From an uncultured Tenacibaculum sp. (GTDB lineage: Bacteria > Bacteroidota > Bacteroidia > Flavobacteriales > Flavobacteriaceae): a stretch of 64,000 bases of DNA. Made by a program: the position numbers and the translations under genes. Location of the stretch: assembly GCF_947502995.1 (NCBI RefSeq), contig NZ_CANNBW010000013.1:62001-126000 (forward strand). The letters run 5' to 3'. The first letter of the stretch is position 1, and each line of letters starts with the position of its first letter. Below the pieces are notes generated by a model, which had not been told where the DNA came from, made no database searches, and saw only the letters and a program-made list of their open reading frames with translations. This document shows positions 9,528 to 18,682 of this stretch, one piece after another.

Positions 9528-9595
9528 GATAAATGGATAGCATTCTAATTGAATGCACCATATGGTAGCTGTTGATTAACACAGCATAATTTATC
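9528..9595 (+). promoter_or_regulatory. Candidate structured RNA element in the protease leader
   Basis: GATAAAT (9528-9534) pairs with ATTTATC (9589-9595) and encloses three consecutive hairpins: GCATTC/GAATGC (9540-9545 with 9551-9556), ACC/GGT around ATAT (9557-9566) and GCTGT/ACAGC (9568-9572 with 9581-9585). This makes a four-way, cloverleaf-like junction. It is not a tRNA, as no T-loop or anticodon arm sequence fits. No known riboswitch class was recognised, and AT-rich sequence can fold this way by chance. Confidence 0.28.
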
Positions 9596-9740
9596 CGGAT
9601 ATTTTATTGAAAAGTATGAAGTCTTTTTAGGCTTTATAGTAGTATTTATTGATAGCTTTTAAAATGTAAGTTTTATAGGCCTAGCTAACCTTATATCTCA
9701 TTTTAACTATCTCCCAACCAATTTTTTTTTAATAGAAAAC

Positions 9741-11765
9741 ATGAAAACAAACTTTAAGTTGTTGGTATTGTATGTACTAATAATATCTTTAACGTGCACT
9801 GCACAAAAAATTAAACCTAGAGAACGTATTTTATCAGCTCAATCTGAAGGACAGAAATTTGAAGAAATAAATCTTTTTAATTTCGGAAAGAATAGTAGAA
9901 GAAAACAACGAATTAAAATACCGAAGGAATTCAGAAATTATGAATTATTATCGTTGAGTCCTCAGGCTATGAGCCGCTTTTTAAATACTAAAGTTTCTCC
10001 TGAAACTATCAATTTACCATTGCCAAATAAGTCATCAACAATGATTTTACAGTTGGTAAAAGTCTCTATTAAATCAGATGATTTTACTTCTATAGCATTA
10101 CCTTCTAAAGAAATAACACAACCATCTAGTATAACACATTACCGAGGAATAATAAAAAACCATAACAATTCTAGGGCTGCTATTTCAATTCAAAATGGCG
10201 AGGTATATGGTTTTATAAGTTTAGACGATAAGGTTGGGAATTTTGTTTTAGGAAAAGTAAAAGGAAGTAGCAATCATATTTTATACGAAGACAAAGATAT
10301 AAGTCATTTAAATGATTTTAAATGTCAAATAGAAAAAACACATCATCTTAAAGCGCCTAAAGAATTAGAAAACAAGAGTAAACAACCAGCAGCAAATGCA
10401 GGTAAATGCCCAAAAATCTTTTTTGATATTGCGAATGATGTGGTAAGAGATAAAGGAGGAGCAAGTGCTGCGTCAGCTTTTGTTGAAGCTATGTTCAATC
10501 AAGTTGCTATTCTTTATAATGATGAAGGAGTTAATTTGAAACTTTCAGGAATTAGAGCTTGGACTTCAACAGCGCCTTTTAATGACCTAGATAGTTATAG
10601 AAGTTACAGAAATAGAAACGGATTTAATGGTGATTTAGGCCATTTTGTAACCTATAATTATTCAGGAGGAGTTGCTTGGGTTAATGCACTTTGTGGCTCG
10701 TATCGTTATGGTTTATCTGGTATTTATAGAAATTATTCGAATGTACCTCGTTACTCGTGGAATATTTCAACAATTGCTCACGAACTAGGACATAATTTTG
10801 GTTCTAGTCATACACATGCTTGTGTTTGGAATGGAAATAATACTGCTATTGATGGTTGTTATCAAACAGAAGGAAATTGTAGTAGACCAGGAGCTCCTTC
10901 AGACGGAGGAACAATCATGAGTTATTGTCATCTTAATAGTGTAGGAACAAATCTAAGAAAAGGATTTGGTTCACAGCCTGCAAGTGTGATACGAAGAAGT
11001 ATTAACAGAGCAAGTTGCGTGGATTCGTGTTCAGACAACGGAGGAGGAGGTAATGGAGATGAAGTTAGTTGTGCGGGAGTTAGCAATTGGGCCGAGAATA
11101 CAAATTATACTTCAGGAGATAAAGTAGTGTACAATGGTAGATTATTCGAAAGAACAGCGAATAATGATTGGAATGATCTAGGGCTTTGTAGTTCTGATAA
11201 TTGTTATGGTGTTGATGAATGGACCGGCAATACTACTTATAAAGAAGGTGATTTAGTTGTATATCAGGGTAATTTATTCAAAAGAGAGAATAACGATTGG
11301 ACAGGTTTAGGTTCTTGTGATAATCAAAATGGAGATCCTTGTTCTGGAATAGATCCTTGGCAAGAGAATACAAATTACCAGCCTGGTGATAAAGTTATTT
11401 ATCAAGGAAAAGCATTTGAATGGAATGGAGCTGAATGGATAGAATTAGCAACTTGTTCTTCACAACCTGGAATCAAATTAAACTCTCTAAGAAAAAATAA
11501 CTTTAAGAAGATTGCTCTTAATGTGTATCCCAATCCTGTAAAGGAATTTTTAAACTTCAAAGTAAAACACATGAAAACTAAAGAAACTAAAGTGAGTCTT
11601 AGAAATATCTTAGGGAAATTAGTATTAGCTAAACAAGTTAACAGAATTTCTCCAGGAGCTACAGTTTCAGAAAAAATTGATGTAAAAGCTTTACCTAAAG
11701 GAATCTATCTATTAAAAATTACGAATGGAAAAACAAGTGTTGCTAAAAAAGTTATGATAAAATAA
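9741..11765 (+). CDS. Secreted reprolysin-like zinc metalloprotease with three chitin-binding-like modules and T9SS sorting domain
   Basis: An exported endopeptidase of 674 residues. A signal peptide (to about LTCTAQ, residue 22) and a ~190-residue propeptide precede the catalytic domain (about 225-430). That domain has the extended zinc site HELGHNFGSSHTH and the Met-turn GGTIMSYCH, which place it in the metzincin/M12B-like group. Three modules of about 40 residues follow (near 444-484, 492-530 and 536-575), each with W..NT.Y..GD.V.Y.G..F and flanking Cys, similar to CBM5/12 chitin-binding domains. The last ~75 residues form a T9SS type A domain starting VYPNP and ending SVAKKVMIK. It is secreted or surface attached and may digest chitin-associated protein. 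The next gene starts 29 bases later. Confidence 0.9.
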   Translation: MKTNFKLLVLYVLIISLTCTAQKIKPRERILSAQSEGQKFEEINLFNFGKNSRRKQRIKIPKEFRNYELLSLSPQAMSRFLNTKVSPETINLPLPNKSSTMILQLVKVSIKSDDFTSIALPSKEITQPSSITHYRGIIKNHNNSRAAISIQNGEVYGFISLDDKVGNFVLGKVKGSSNHILYEDKDISHLNDFKCQIEKTHHLKAPKELENKSKQPAANAGKCPKIFFDIANDVVRDKGGASAASAFVEAMFNQVAILYNDEGVNLKLSGIRAWTSTAPFNDLDSYRSYRNRNGFNGDLGHFVTYNYSGGVAWVNALCGSYRYGLSGIYRNYSNVPRYSWNISTIAHELGHNFGSSHTHACVWNGNNTAIDGCYQTEGNCSRPGAPSDGGTIMSYCHLNSVGTNLRKGFGSQPASVIRRSINRASCVDSCSDNGGGGNGDEVSCAGVSNWAENTNYTSGDKVVYNGRLFERTANNDWNDLGLCSSDNCYGVDEWTGNTTYKEGDLVVYQGNLFKRENNDWTGLGSCDNQNGDPCSGIDPWQENTNYQPGDKVIYQGKAFEWNGAEWIELATCSSQPGIKLNSLRKNNFKKIALNVYPNPVKEFLNFKVKHMKTKETKVSLRNILGKLVLAKQVNRISPGATVSEKIDVKALPKGIYLLKITNGKTSVAKKVMIK

Positions 11766-11794
11766 GAATACGATCAACTAAAAACCAATTATAA

Positions 11795-14700
11795 ATGAAA
11801 CAATTAACCTCATTAAAATTAACGATAGCAGTAATACTGCTATCGTGTAATTTCTCCATTGCCAAGGCTCAAGAGTTATACGAATTATCTCAGAAAGAAA
11901 ACTTAAAAGTCAAAAAGCTAGAACGCTTAGGAGAAAAATATTACGAAACTCATAGTAAAGGTAAAGGCAGTGGATTTAAATTATTCATGCGAAACTTGTA
12001 TTGGGCAAAACGTAATCAAGATGCAAATGGTCGTGTAATTAGTGACAGGCAAGTTGTAGATGAATGTGAAAAATTTAACAAGCAGTACAACACAAAAGAA
12101 ATTCAATCTAGACAAGCACGAAATGTGAGTGGATGGAAAGAATTAGGTCCATTTAACTGGACTAGAACTAGAAGCTGGTCTCCAGGTTTAGGTAGAATAG
12201 TTTCTATTGCTGTTGAATCAAATCAACAAAATATTATTTATGCAGGTTCACCTGGTGGAGGTATTTGGAAAACTACAAATGGAGGTTCTTCTTGGACACC
12301 TTTAGGAGATAATATGACAAACATGTCTATTTGGTCTATAGCTATAGATCCAACAAATTCTAATATTGTCTACCTTGGAAATTCTGCTGGACAAATCATG
12401 AGATCTAGCAATGGAGGTTCGTCTTGGTCGCAGATTTATAGAGTAAGCGGAACACCAAGAAGAATTTTAATTCATCCTAATGGAAATACAATTTTTATAG
12501 GAACTTCTAGAGCGCTATATCGTTCTACAAACAAAGGAGCTAGTTTTTCTTCAGTATTAAATGCAAATTCAGAAGATGTAGAATTTAAACCAGGAAATAC
12601 AAATGTAGTTTATGCCTGCGGAAGTAGTTTTTATAAATCAACAAATGGAGGTGCTTCTTTTAGTAGAATTACCAGTGGTTTAAGTAGAACAGAACGTATG
12701 AAAATGGCTGTAACTCCTGCAAATCCAAATATGGTGTATTTAGTACAAAAAAGAGGTAGCAGTTTTGGGTACATATATAGATCTACGAATAGCGGATCTA
12801 GTTTCTCTACAAGATCAAGTTATCAAACACTATCTACAAGTGATGTATATTTCACACAAGCTTCAAGAGATATGGCAATCACAGTTTCAAATACAAATGC
12901 AAATGAAGTTCATGTTGGAGGAATGGATTATTCTAGGTCTTTAGATGGTGGAGTTTCATTTACAAAATTAGCATCATGGAGTAGTCCTGGAGATCGTTCT
13001 TATGTTCATGCTGATATTGAAGTAATGCAATATATCAACGGAACTATCTATGTAGGTAGTGACGGTGGAATCTTCAGAAGTTCAGATCGTGGAAATAATA
13101 TGCGCGATTTAACTCAAGGAGGATTAGCTGTTCGTCAATATTATAGAATAGGAAATTCAGCAACAGACGCTAATATGATTGTTGGTGGAGCGCAAGACAA
13201 TGGAACTAATATTATGAGAGGTTCTAGCAGACAATTTGTTGAGTGGCTAGGTGCAGATGGAATGGAGTGTTTTATCGATCATACCAATAGAAATATTGTT
13301 TACGGAACTGTTCAGTTCGGTAGTTTGTATAAAAGTACAGACGGTGGAAACAGTATTGGAAATATTAGTAAGCCAGGGAATTTTAGTGGAGAATGGGTAA
13401 CACCATTTACCATGGATCCTATTGATAGTAGAAAGATTTATGTAGGATATGGAAACTTATATAGAAGTAATAATGGTGGAAGAAGTGGAAGTTGGACTAA
13501 CATTACCTCAAGAATAAATGTTGGTGGTAATTTAGATGAAATGGCAATTGCTAAATCGAATAACAACTACATTTATATAGCTCAAGAAGGAAGAGTTTGG
13601 AGAACTAAAAACGGACAAAGCAGTAATCCGACTTGGACCGAAGTAAGTAATTTTAGAGGTGATGTAAACTTTATAGCTGTCGATCCAAATAATCCAGAAA
13701 GAGTTGCTATTGCAGCAACTGGTTCAAGAGTATATGTTTCTACAAACGCAGGAAGTGATTGGACTAACATCAGAAGTAATTTACCAAATATTGCTGCTCA
13801 ATGTTTAGTGTTTGATGATACAAGTAAAAATGGTCTTTATGTAGGAATGCAATCTGGTGTTTACTATACAAATGATAATTTGAGTTCTTGGGTTTCGTTT
13901 TCTAAAAACCTTCCTGGTGTTCAAACTACAGATTTAGAAATTCACTATGGTACAAGAAAGCTTCGTTTGGCTACTTACGGAAGAGGTATTTGGGAATCTG
14001 ATTTGTATAGTGAAGATAATACAGATACTGAAATTACACCTCCAAGTGATTTAGTTGCTTCTTTGAATGAAAGAAATGTAACATTAACATGGAAAGATAA
14101 TTCTAATAATGAGTCAGGATTTACAATTCAAAGAAATGACGGACAGGGGTTTAGTAGAATAGGATTTATAAACGATCAAACTACGTATACAGATGAAAAT
14201 TTGGCTGATGGAACTTACACTTACAGAGTAAGAGCTTATAATGGAACTGATTATTCAGATTTTTCCAATACAGTAGAAATAAAAGTAACAATTACCGATA
14301 ATACAATTACTCCTCCAAGTGATTTAACTGCTACATTAACTGATAAAAATGTAACATTAACATGGAAAGACAATTCTAATAATGAATCAGGATTTACAAT
14401 TCAGAGAAACGACGGACAAGGATTTAGTAGAATCAATTTTGTAAATGATTTAACAACTTATACAGATGAAAACCTTGCTGAAGGAACTTACCAATATAGA
14501 GTTAGAGCTTATGATAGTTCTGATTATTCAGATTTTTCTAATGTAGTAGAAGTTAAAGTGAATGATAATTCGAACGAACCAGATATTAAAGAAGATTGTA
14601 TTGGTTGTGTAGTTTACGATACCAATAGTGAAGAAACTACTAATGCAGATCATTCGAAAGAGAAAGCTGCCGACGGAGATCCAAATACTTATTGGCATTC

Positions 14701-15310
14701 AAATTGGTACGATGATAATACATCACATCCACATTTTATAGCGATAGATTTAGGTAAAGAAAAAGAAGTAGTAGGATTTTCATATCAAGGTCGTCAATCA
14801 GGAACTACAGGAATGGTAAAAGAATATATTCTTTTTGGATGGGATGGAAGTAATTGGGAACAACTTTCAACAGGATCATTCCAAAAATCAACATTAAAAC
14901 AATCGGCAGATTTTGAACAATTCAAAACACGTTATTTATATTTTAGAGCACTTTCTGAAGTAGATGGTAAACGATGGGCTTCTATTGCTGAGTTTTCTGT
15001 AAAGTATATAGATTCACCTGAAGAAGCTGTAAATCAAGTTTCAAAAACAAATGAAATAGCTCCAAGTGTAGATTTACAAGATTTTGGAGGAATTAAAGTG
15101 TATCCAATTCCTTTTAAAGATAAACTTATTGTAAAAGGAATTCCGTCTCTTAAATCGGCAAGAAACTTAAAGTTAATTGGAGTAAATGGTAAAGTGTTAC
15201 CTATTGCAAAAGTATTTGATGGAGAGAATTTGATTATTAATGTGAATACGGTTTCAACAGGATTTTATATTCTACAATTTGAAGATGGTAAAAAAAAAAG
15301 GCCTCAGTAA
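11795..15310 (+). CDS. Secreted VPS10/BNR-repeat protein with two FnIII domains, a discoidin domain and a shortened T9SS domain
   Basis: A 1,171-residue exported protein. After the signal peptide (to about IAKAQ) come multiple BNR/sortilin-type beta-propeller repeats (about 110-740), seen as recurring GGSSW, STNGGASF and SRDGG-like turns. Two near-identical fibronectin type III domains (about 750-930) and an F5/8 type C (discoidin) domain (about 935-1080) follow. A T9SS type A domain starts VYPIP but stops at DGKKKRPQ, without the usual final KK.I.K strand. Related glycosidase-like propellers are common in Bacteroidota secreted enzymes, but no catalytic site is recognised. It is cotranscribed with the metalloprotease. 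Its last codons lie inside the terminator stem. Confidence 0.87.
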   Translation: MKQLTSLKLTIAVILLSCNFSIAKAQELYELSQKENLKVKKLERLGEKYYETHSKGKGSGFKLFMRNLYWAKRNQDANGRVISDRQVVDECEKFNKQYNTKEIQSRQARNVSGWKELGPFNWTRTRSWSPGLGRIVSIAVESNQQNIIYAGSPGGGIWKTTNGGSSWTPLGDNMTNMSIWSIAIDPTNSNIVYLGNSAGQIMRSSNGGSSWSQIYRVSGTPRRILIHPNGNTIFIGTSRALYRSTNKGASFSSVLNANSEDVEFKPGNTNVVYACGSSFYKSTNGGASFSRITSGLSRTERMKMAVTPANPNMVYLVQKRGSSFGYIYRSTNSGSSFSTRSSYQTLSTSDVYFTQASRDMAITVSNTNANEVHVGGMDYSRSLDGGVSFTKLASWSSPGDRSYVHADIEVMQYINGTIYVGSDGGIFRSSDRGNNMRDLTQGGLAVRQYYRIGNSATDANMIVGGAQDNGTNIMRGSSRQFVEWLGADGMECFIDHTNRNIVYGTVQFGSLYKSTDGGNSIGNISKPGNFSGEWVTPFTMDPIDSRKIYVGYGNLYRSNNGGRSGSWTNITSRINVGGNLDEMAIAKSNNNYIYIAQEGRVWRTKNGQSSNPTWTEVSNFRGDVNFIAVDPNNPERVAIAATGSRVYVSTNAGSDWTNIRSNLPNIAAQCLVFDDTSKNGLYVGMQSGVYYTNDNLSSWVSFSKNLPGVQTTDLEIHYGTRKLRLATYGRGIWESDLYSEDNTDTEITPPSDLVASLNERNVTLTWKDNSNNESGFTIQRNDGQGFSRIGFINDQTTYTDENLADGTYTYRVRAYNGTDYSDFSNTVEIKVTITDNTITPPSDLTATLTDKNVTLTWKDNSNNESGFTIQRNDGQGFSRINFVNDLTTYTDENLAEGTYQYRVRAYDSSDYSDFSNVVEVKVNDNSNEPDIKEDCIGCVVYDTNSEETTNADHSKEKAADGDPNTYWHSNWYDDNTSHPHFIAIDLGKEKEVVGFSYQGRQSGTTGMVKEYILFGWDGSNWEQLSTGSFQKSTLKQSADFEQFKTRYLYFRALSEVDGKRWASIAEFSVKYIDSPEEAVNQVSKTNEIAPSVDLQDFGGIKVYPIPFKDKLIVKGIPSLKSARNLKLIGVNGKVLPIAKVFDGENLIINVNTVSTGFYILQFEDGKKKRPQ
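14039..14580 (+). repeat. Tandem duplication encoding two FnIII domains
   Basis: Two adjacent units starting CCTCCAAGTGATTTA at 14039 and 14312 (period 273 bases, 91 codons) encode almost the same FnIII domain (both contain TWKDNSNNESGFTIQRNDG). The high nucleotide identity indicates a recent duplication. Confidence 0.85.
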
Positions 15311-15326
15311 ATATACTGAGGCTTTT
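15296..15326. terminator. Intrinsic terminator overlapping the stop codon of the VPS10-like gene
   Basis: AAAAG(g)CCTCAGTA pairs with TACTGAGGCTTTT around the loop AATA. The TAA stop (15308-15310) of the upstream CDS lies at the top of the left arm, so the final codons are part of the hairpin. It lies directly between two convergent genes and may serve both. Confidence 0.8.
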
Positions 15327-15328
15327 AA

Positions 15329-15835
15329 TTATATCTTTTTGAGAATTTTTTTCTCAACTTTCTTAGGCTTTTTTTGAGGCCTTCTATTTCCTGGGAATAC
15401 TAAAGATGTACTCGAAAAAGTAGTTCCAAAATTTACGTGTGCATAATATACTTGGCTCACAGCGTCGTAAACTTGATCTTCGGTTAACTCTTTTAAAGGA
15501 TGAATAAATACAGACCATAAAATATTATCAGAAATAGCATATTTAACATCTAAAGCAGTATGAAAATTAGCCATTAAAGAAGCTGTTTTCAATTCTTCGT
15601 TTAATTTATCACTTTCACCAATTGGAGAAATAATTCGCATTCTATTGTGAGTAGAATCTGCTATGGCAATAAAAGGAATGTTTTTTATAAGAAATCGCCA
15701 TTGCGGCTTTTGACTAACTATACTATCACTAGCGTTTTCAAATATTTTTTCAAGTTTACTAAGTGTCATATCTTGAGCTTGTATTGAAAAACTAATAGAC
15801 ATAGTTAAAATAAGAAAAGCAATAAATTTTTTCAT
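15329..15835 (-). CDS. Exported protein of unknown function, YbjN-like appearance
   Basis: A 168-residue protein with a signal peptide ending near FSIQAQ (residue 20). The mature part has one compact domain (about 25-150), with the pattern NRMRIISPIG, a hydrophobic helix and LDVKYAISDNILWSVFIHPL. This recalls the T3SS-chaperone-like/YbjN fold, although that link is only a visual impression. The C-terminus is very basic (PKKVEKKILKKI). It converges on the VPS10-like gene with 18 bases between, and its upstream neighbour is the zinc membrane peptidase. No function is assigned. Confidence 0.7.
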   Translation of the reverse strand: MKKFIAFLILTMSISFSIQAQDMTLSKLEKIFENASDSIVSQKPQWRFLIKNIPFIAIADSTHNRMRIISPIGESDKLNEELKTASLMANFHTALDVKYAISDNILWSVFIHPLKELTEDQVYDAVSQVYYAHVNFGTTFSSTSLVFPGNRRPQKKPKKVEKKILKKI

Positions 15836-15869
15836 AATTAAAATTTATTGCTTCGACGTTATAAATGAT

Positions 15870-15886
15870 AAAACCTTACAGGTTTT
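15870..15886 (-). terminator. Short terminator-like hairpin after the zinc peptidase gene
   Basis: AAAACCT and AGGTTTT form a 7-bp stem with a 3-base loop just beyond the stop at 15892. The U tract on the minus strand is short, so termination may be weak. Confidence 0.45.
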
Positions 15887-15891
15887 TATTA

Positions 15892-16590
15892 TTAATCATC
15901 TCTACTTTGTGCAGCCATTAATTGCATTACCCAATATAATAACATTGCTAAAGAACCAATTGCAGCAACTAAATATGTTCTTGCGGCAGCTTTTAAAGCA
16001 TCTTGCGCACCTGCTAGTTCTTCTCTGGAAACCATGTTCTTGTTTTTTAACCAAGCTAAAGCTCTATTACTAGCATCATATTCAACAGGTAATGTGATAA
16101 AGCTAAATAAAGTTGTTACTCCAAATAATCCAACTCCTGCTGATAAAATGGTATATCCAAAACTAGAAGACAGTCCTAATACTAATCCCGCCATTATTAA
16201 AACATTAGAAAACTTAGAGGCAATACCAACTAACGGAACAATATTCGATCGCATTGTTAACCATTTGTATGCACGAGCATGTTGTATAGCATGTCCAACT
16301 TCATGTGCAGCAACAGCAGCAGCAGCGGCATTTCTTTCATGATAAACAACTTCACTCAAATTTACGGTCTTGTCTCTTGGGTTATAATGATCTGTTAAAC
16401 GGCCTGGAGTCGAAATTACTTTTACATCATAAATACCATGATCATCAAGCATTTTTTGTGCTATTTCGGCACCACTCATTCCATTTCTTAAATGAAGTTT
16501 AGAGTACTTTTTAAATTTTCTTTTTAATGAACTGCTAACTGCACTACTTACCAGAGCTATAATTCCAATAATTATATAATATCCAAACAT
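15892..16590 (-). CDS. Membrane-bound neutral zinc metallopeptidase (YugP/Zn_peptidase_2 family)
   Basis: A 232-residue inner-membrane peptidase of the PF04298 family. It has an N-terminal membrane helix (1-18) and the zinc motif AVAAHEVGHAIQHA (HExxH, about residue 95). Two further helices follow (about 125-165), with the downstream acidic ligand region PVEYDASNRALAWL and a last helix near the C-terminus. The natural substrate is unknown, and proteolytic quality control in the membrane is usually assumed. It is transcribed away from the asparaginase gene, sharing a ~100-base intergenic region. Confidence 0.9.
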   Translation of the reverse strand: MFGYYIIIGIIALVSSAVSSSLKRKFKKYSKLHLRNGMSGAEIAQKMLDDHGIYDVKVISTPGRLTDHYNPRDKTVNLSEVVYHERNAAAAAVAAHEVGHAIQHARAYKWLTMRSNIVPLVGIASKFSNVLIMAGLVLGLSSSFGYTILSAGVGLFGVTTLFSFITLPVEYDASNRALAWLKNKNMVSREELAGAQDALKAAARTYLVAAIGSLAMLLYWVMQLMAAQSRDD

Positions 16591-16692
16591 AGGTGTACTT
16601 TTTTATCTTTTGTTAATTGTATTCTTTCTTAGTTTGATAAATTTACAACATAAATTATTCCATAATTAAAAAGGGGTTAAAAAGTTGACAAA

Positions 16693-17724
16693 ATGACAAA
16701 TAGTCCTAATATATTATTAGTGTACACCGGAGGTACAATTGGTATGGTGAAAGATTATAAATCAAATGCACTTAGAGCTTTTGATTTTAGTCAGATTTTA
16801 GAAAAAATTCCAGAATTAAAACAGTTGAATTGTGAAATAGACACCATTTCATTTGATGAACCAATAGATTCATCAAACATGAATACAGGATATTATATAA
16901 CAATCGCAGAAATAATTGAAAAGAATTACAATAAATACGATGGTTTCGTTGTCTTAACAGGGTCGGATACGATGTCTTATATTTCTTCTGCAGTAAGTTT
17001 TATGTTTGAGAATTTACAGAAGCCTGTAATTTTTACAGGTTCACAATTACCTATTGGAGATTTAAGAACAGATGCTAAAGAAAATTTAATAACTTCTATA
17101 GAAATTGCTTGTGCTTCCGAAAAAGGAGAGCCAATAATTCAAGAAGTAGGTTTGTATTTTGAATATAAATTATATAGAGCAAATAGAACTACAAAAATAA
17201 ATGCAGAACAGTTTGAAGCTTTTTCTTCTATGAATTACCCTCCTTTAGCAGAAAGTGGAGTTCATTTGTCTTTTAATAAACATTTATTGCTTAGAAATGA
17301 ATCAAAAAATTCAAAATTAATTTTTAGAAAAAACTTAGTAGAAGACATTGTTATTCTCAAACTTTTTCCAGGTATTACACCAAAGGTTGTTGAAGCAATT
17401 GTTAATGTAGAAGGTTTAAAAGGATTGATTTTAGAAACCTATGGTTCGGGTAATGCACCTACAGAAAAATGGTTTATTGATTTGATTCATAAGACTATAA
17501 AAAATGGGGTTCGAGTTGTTAATGTAACTCAATGTTCAGGAGGAAGTGTAATTTTAGGATTGTATGAAACCAGTACAGATTTAAAAGATATGGGAATTAT
17601 AAATGGAAAAGATATTACAACAGAGACAGCAATTGCAAAGATGATGTACTTATTAGGTGAAGATTTAACAGACCAACAATTTAAATACTATTTCGAAACT
17701 CCATTACGAGGTGAGATTTCATAA
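16693..17724 (+). CDS. ansA: Type I (cytoplasmic) L-asparaginase
   Basis: This enzyme hydrolyses L-asparagine to aspartate and ammonia. Both catalytic threonine motifs are present: YTGGTIGM (residues 11-18) and VLTGSDTMSY (near 92-101). TGSQLPIGDLRTDAKENL also fits the AnsA family. There is no signal peptide, which with 343 residues marks the low-affinity cytoplasmic type I enzyme. The ATG at 16693 follows a divergent region shared with the zinc peptidase. No clear terminator is seen before the ExbB gene 228 bases downstream. Confidence 0.94.
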   Translation: MTNSPNILLVYTGGTIGMVKDYKSNALRAFDFSQILEKIPELKQLNCEIDTISFDEPIDSSNMNTGYYITIAEIIEKNYNKYDGFVVLTGSDTMSYISSAVSFMFENLQKPVIFTGSQLPIGDLRTDAKENLITSIEIACASEKGEPIIQEVGLYFEYKLYRANRTTKINAEQFEAFSSMNYPPLAESGVHLSFNKHLLLRNESKNSKLIFRKNLVEDIVILKLFPGITPKVVEAIVNVEGLKGLILETYGSGNAPTEKWFIDLIHKTIKNGVRVVNVTQCSGGSVILGLYETSTDLKDMGIINGKDITTETAIAKMMYLLGEDLTDQQFKYYFETPLRGEIS

Positions 17725-17952
17725 ATTTATCTTAATTGAATTCTTGATTACATCAAAAACTTAAAGTATTTTAACAATAACCGTTAATTTTCTTTACTGA
17801 ACCAACATTTTTTTGTTAATTGGCAGTCTGAAAACTTGGGGTACATATTTTATGATTTAAAAAAGTGAAGAGATTGTAGTTTGTACGCAAGTTTAAACAA
17901 TTTAAAAATTTGTATTTTTATCACGTTAACTATTTAAATTAATTATAACAAA

Positions 17953-18669
17953 ATGAAAAAAGCAGTAAATGCCCTTACACTTACGGGAATCATGTTCTTT
18001 GGGGCTATTCAGTCAACTTTCGCACAAGAAGTAGTTGAAAAAACTTTCCACCAAGAATTAAAACAACGTTTTATCGAGGGAGATCCTAAATTCATGGGGA
18101 TTGTTTTAGTTACTTTAATATTAGGTTTAGCTATAGCAATAGAAAGAATCATCTATTTAAACATGGCAACAACAAATACTAAGAAATTAGTAGCTAAAGT
18201 TGATGACGCTTTAAGTTCTGGTGGTGTAGAGGCTGCTAAAGAAGTATGTAGAAACACTAAAGGACCTGTTGCTTCAATCTTTTATCAAGGTTTAGAAAGA
18301 GCAGACGAAGGATTAGATGCTGCTGAGAAAGCTGTAGTAGGTTACGGTGGAGTACAAATGGGATTATTAGAGAAGAACATTTCTTGGTTATCTTTATTTA
18401 TCGCATTAGCACCGATGCTTGGGTTCATGGGAACGGTTATTGGTATGATCGACGCCTTTGATAAAATTGCAGTTGCAAATGATATCTCTCCAGCGGTAGT
18501 AGCAGGTGGTATTAAAATTGCACTTTTAACTACAGTATTTGGATTAGTAGTAGCAATTATCTTACAAATTTTCTATAACTATATCGTATCTAAAGTAGAT
18601 AGTATAGTAAATAACATGGAAGACGCATCAATTTCTTTAATTGATTTGTTAGCTAAGTATAAAAAATAA
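17953..18669 (+). CDS. MotA/TolQ/ExbB family proton channel protein
   Basis: A 238-residue inner-membrane channel subunit of an ExbB/TolQ-type motor. It has a hydrophobic N-terminal signal-like segment ending AQ (residue 25) and a first membrane helix (about 45-67). The family core lies at about 140-205, with LAPMLGFMGTVIGMIDAF and a third helix GIKIALLTTVFGLVVAIIL. With the two ExbD-type genes behind it, it should use the proton gradient to energise an outer-membrane process such as TonB-dependent transport. It heads a tight cluster with 13, 6 and 18 bases between successive genes. Confidence 0.92.
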   Translation: MKKAVNALTLTGIMFFGAIQSTFAQEVVEKTFHQELKQRFIEGDPKFMGIVLVTLILGLAIAIERIIYLNMATTNTKKLVAKVDDALSSGGVEAAKEVCRNTKGPVASIFYQGLERADEGLDAAEKAVVGYGGVQMGLLEKNISWLSLFIALAPMLGFMGTVIGMIDAFDKIAVANDISPAVVAGGIKIALLTTVFGLVVAIILQIFYNYIVSKVDSIVNNMEDASISLIDLLAKYKK

Positions 18670-18682
18670 TAAAAGTTAGCAA

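Larger units (their letters stand above)
9150..9740. other. 591-bp intergenic region between divergent genes
   Basis: No conserved protein-coding gene is visible. The stretch holds a plus-strand promoter candidate (9396-9428), an inverted repeat (9425-9451), a 21-codon open frame with ATG at 9464 and TGA ending at 9529, and a group of nested hairpins (9528-9595). It therefore reads as a long leader for the protease gene at 9741, with the barrel gene's promoter somewhere at its left end. Confidence 0.5.

Noticed and set aside
9528-9595. tRNA gene suggested by a 68-base cloverleaf
   Set aside because: The 7-bp outer stem and three arms look tRNA-like, but there is no T-loop consensus, the middle arm has only 3 pairs, and no anticodon loop of 7 fits.
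15287-15330. Simple homopolymer sequencing error at the end of the VPS10-like gene
   Set aside because: Neither 9 nor 11 A's gives a normal T9SS ending; both lead into non-homologous reading through the terminator.
16034-16342. 102-codon plus-strand frame inside the zinc peptidase gene
   Set aside because: It is an antisense shadow with an alanine run caused by the repeated GCA/GCT codons of the sense gene.
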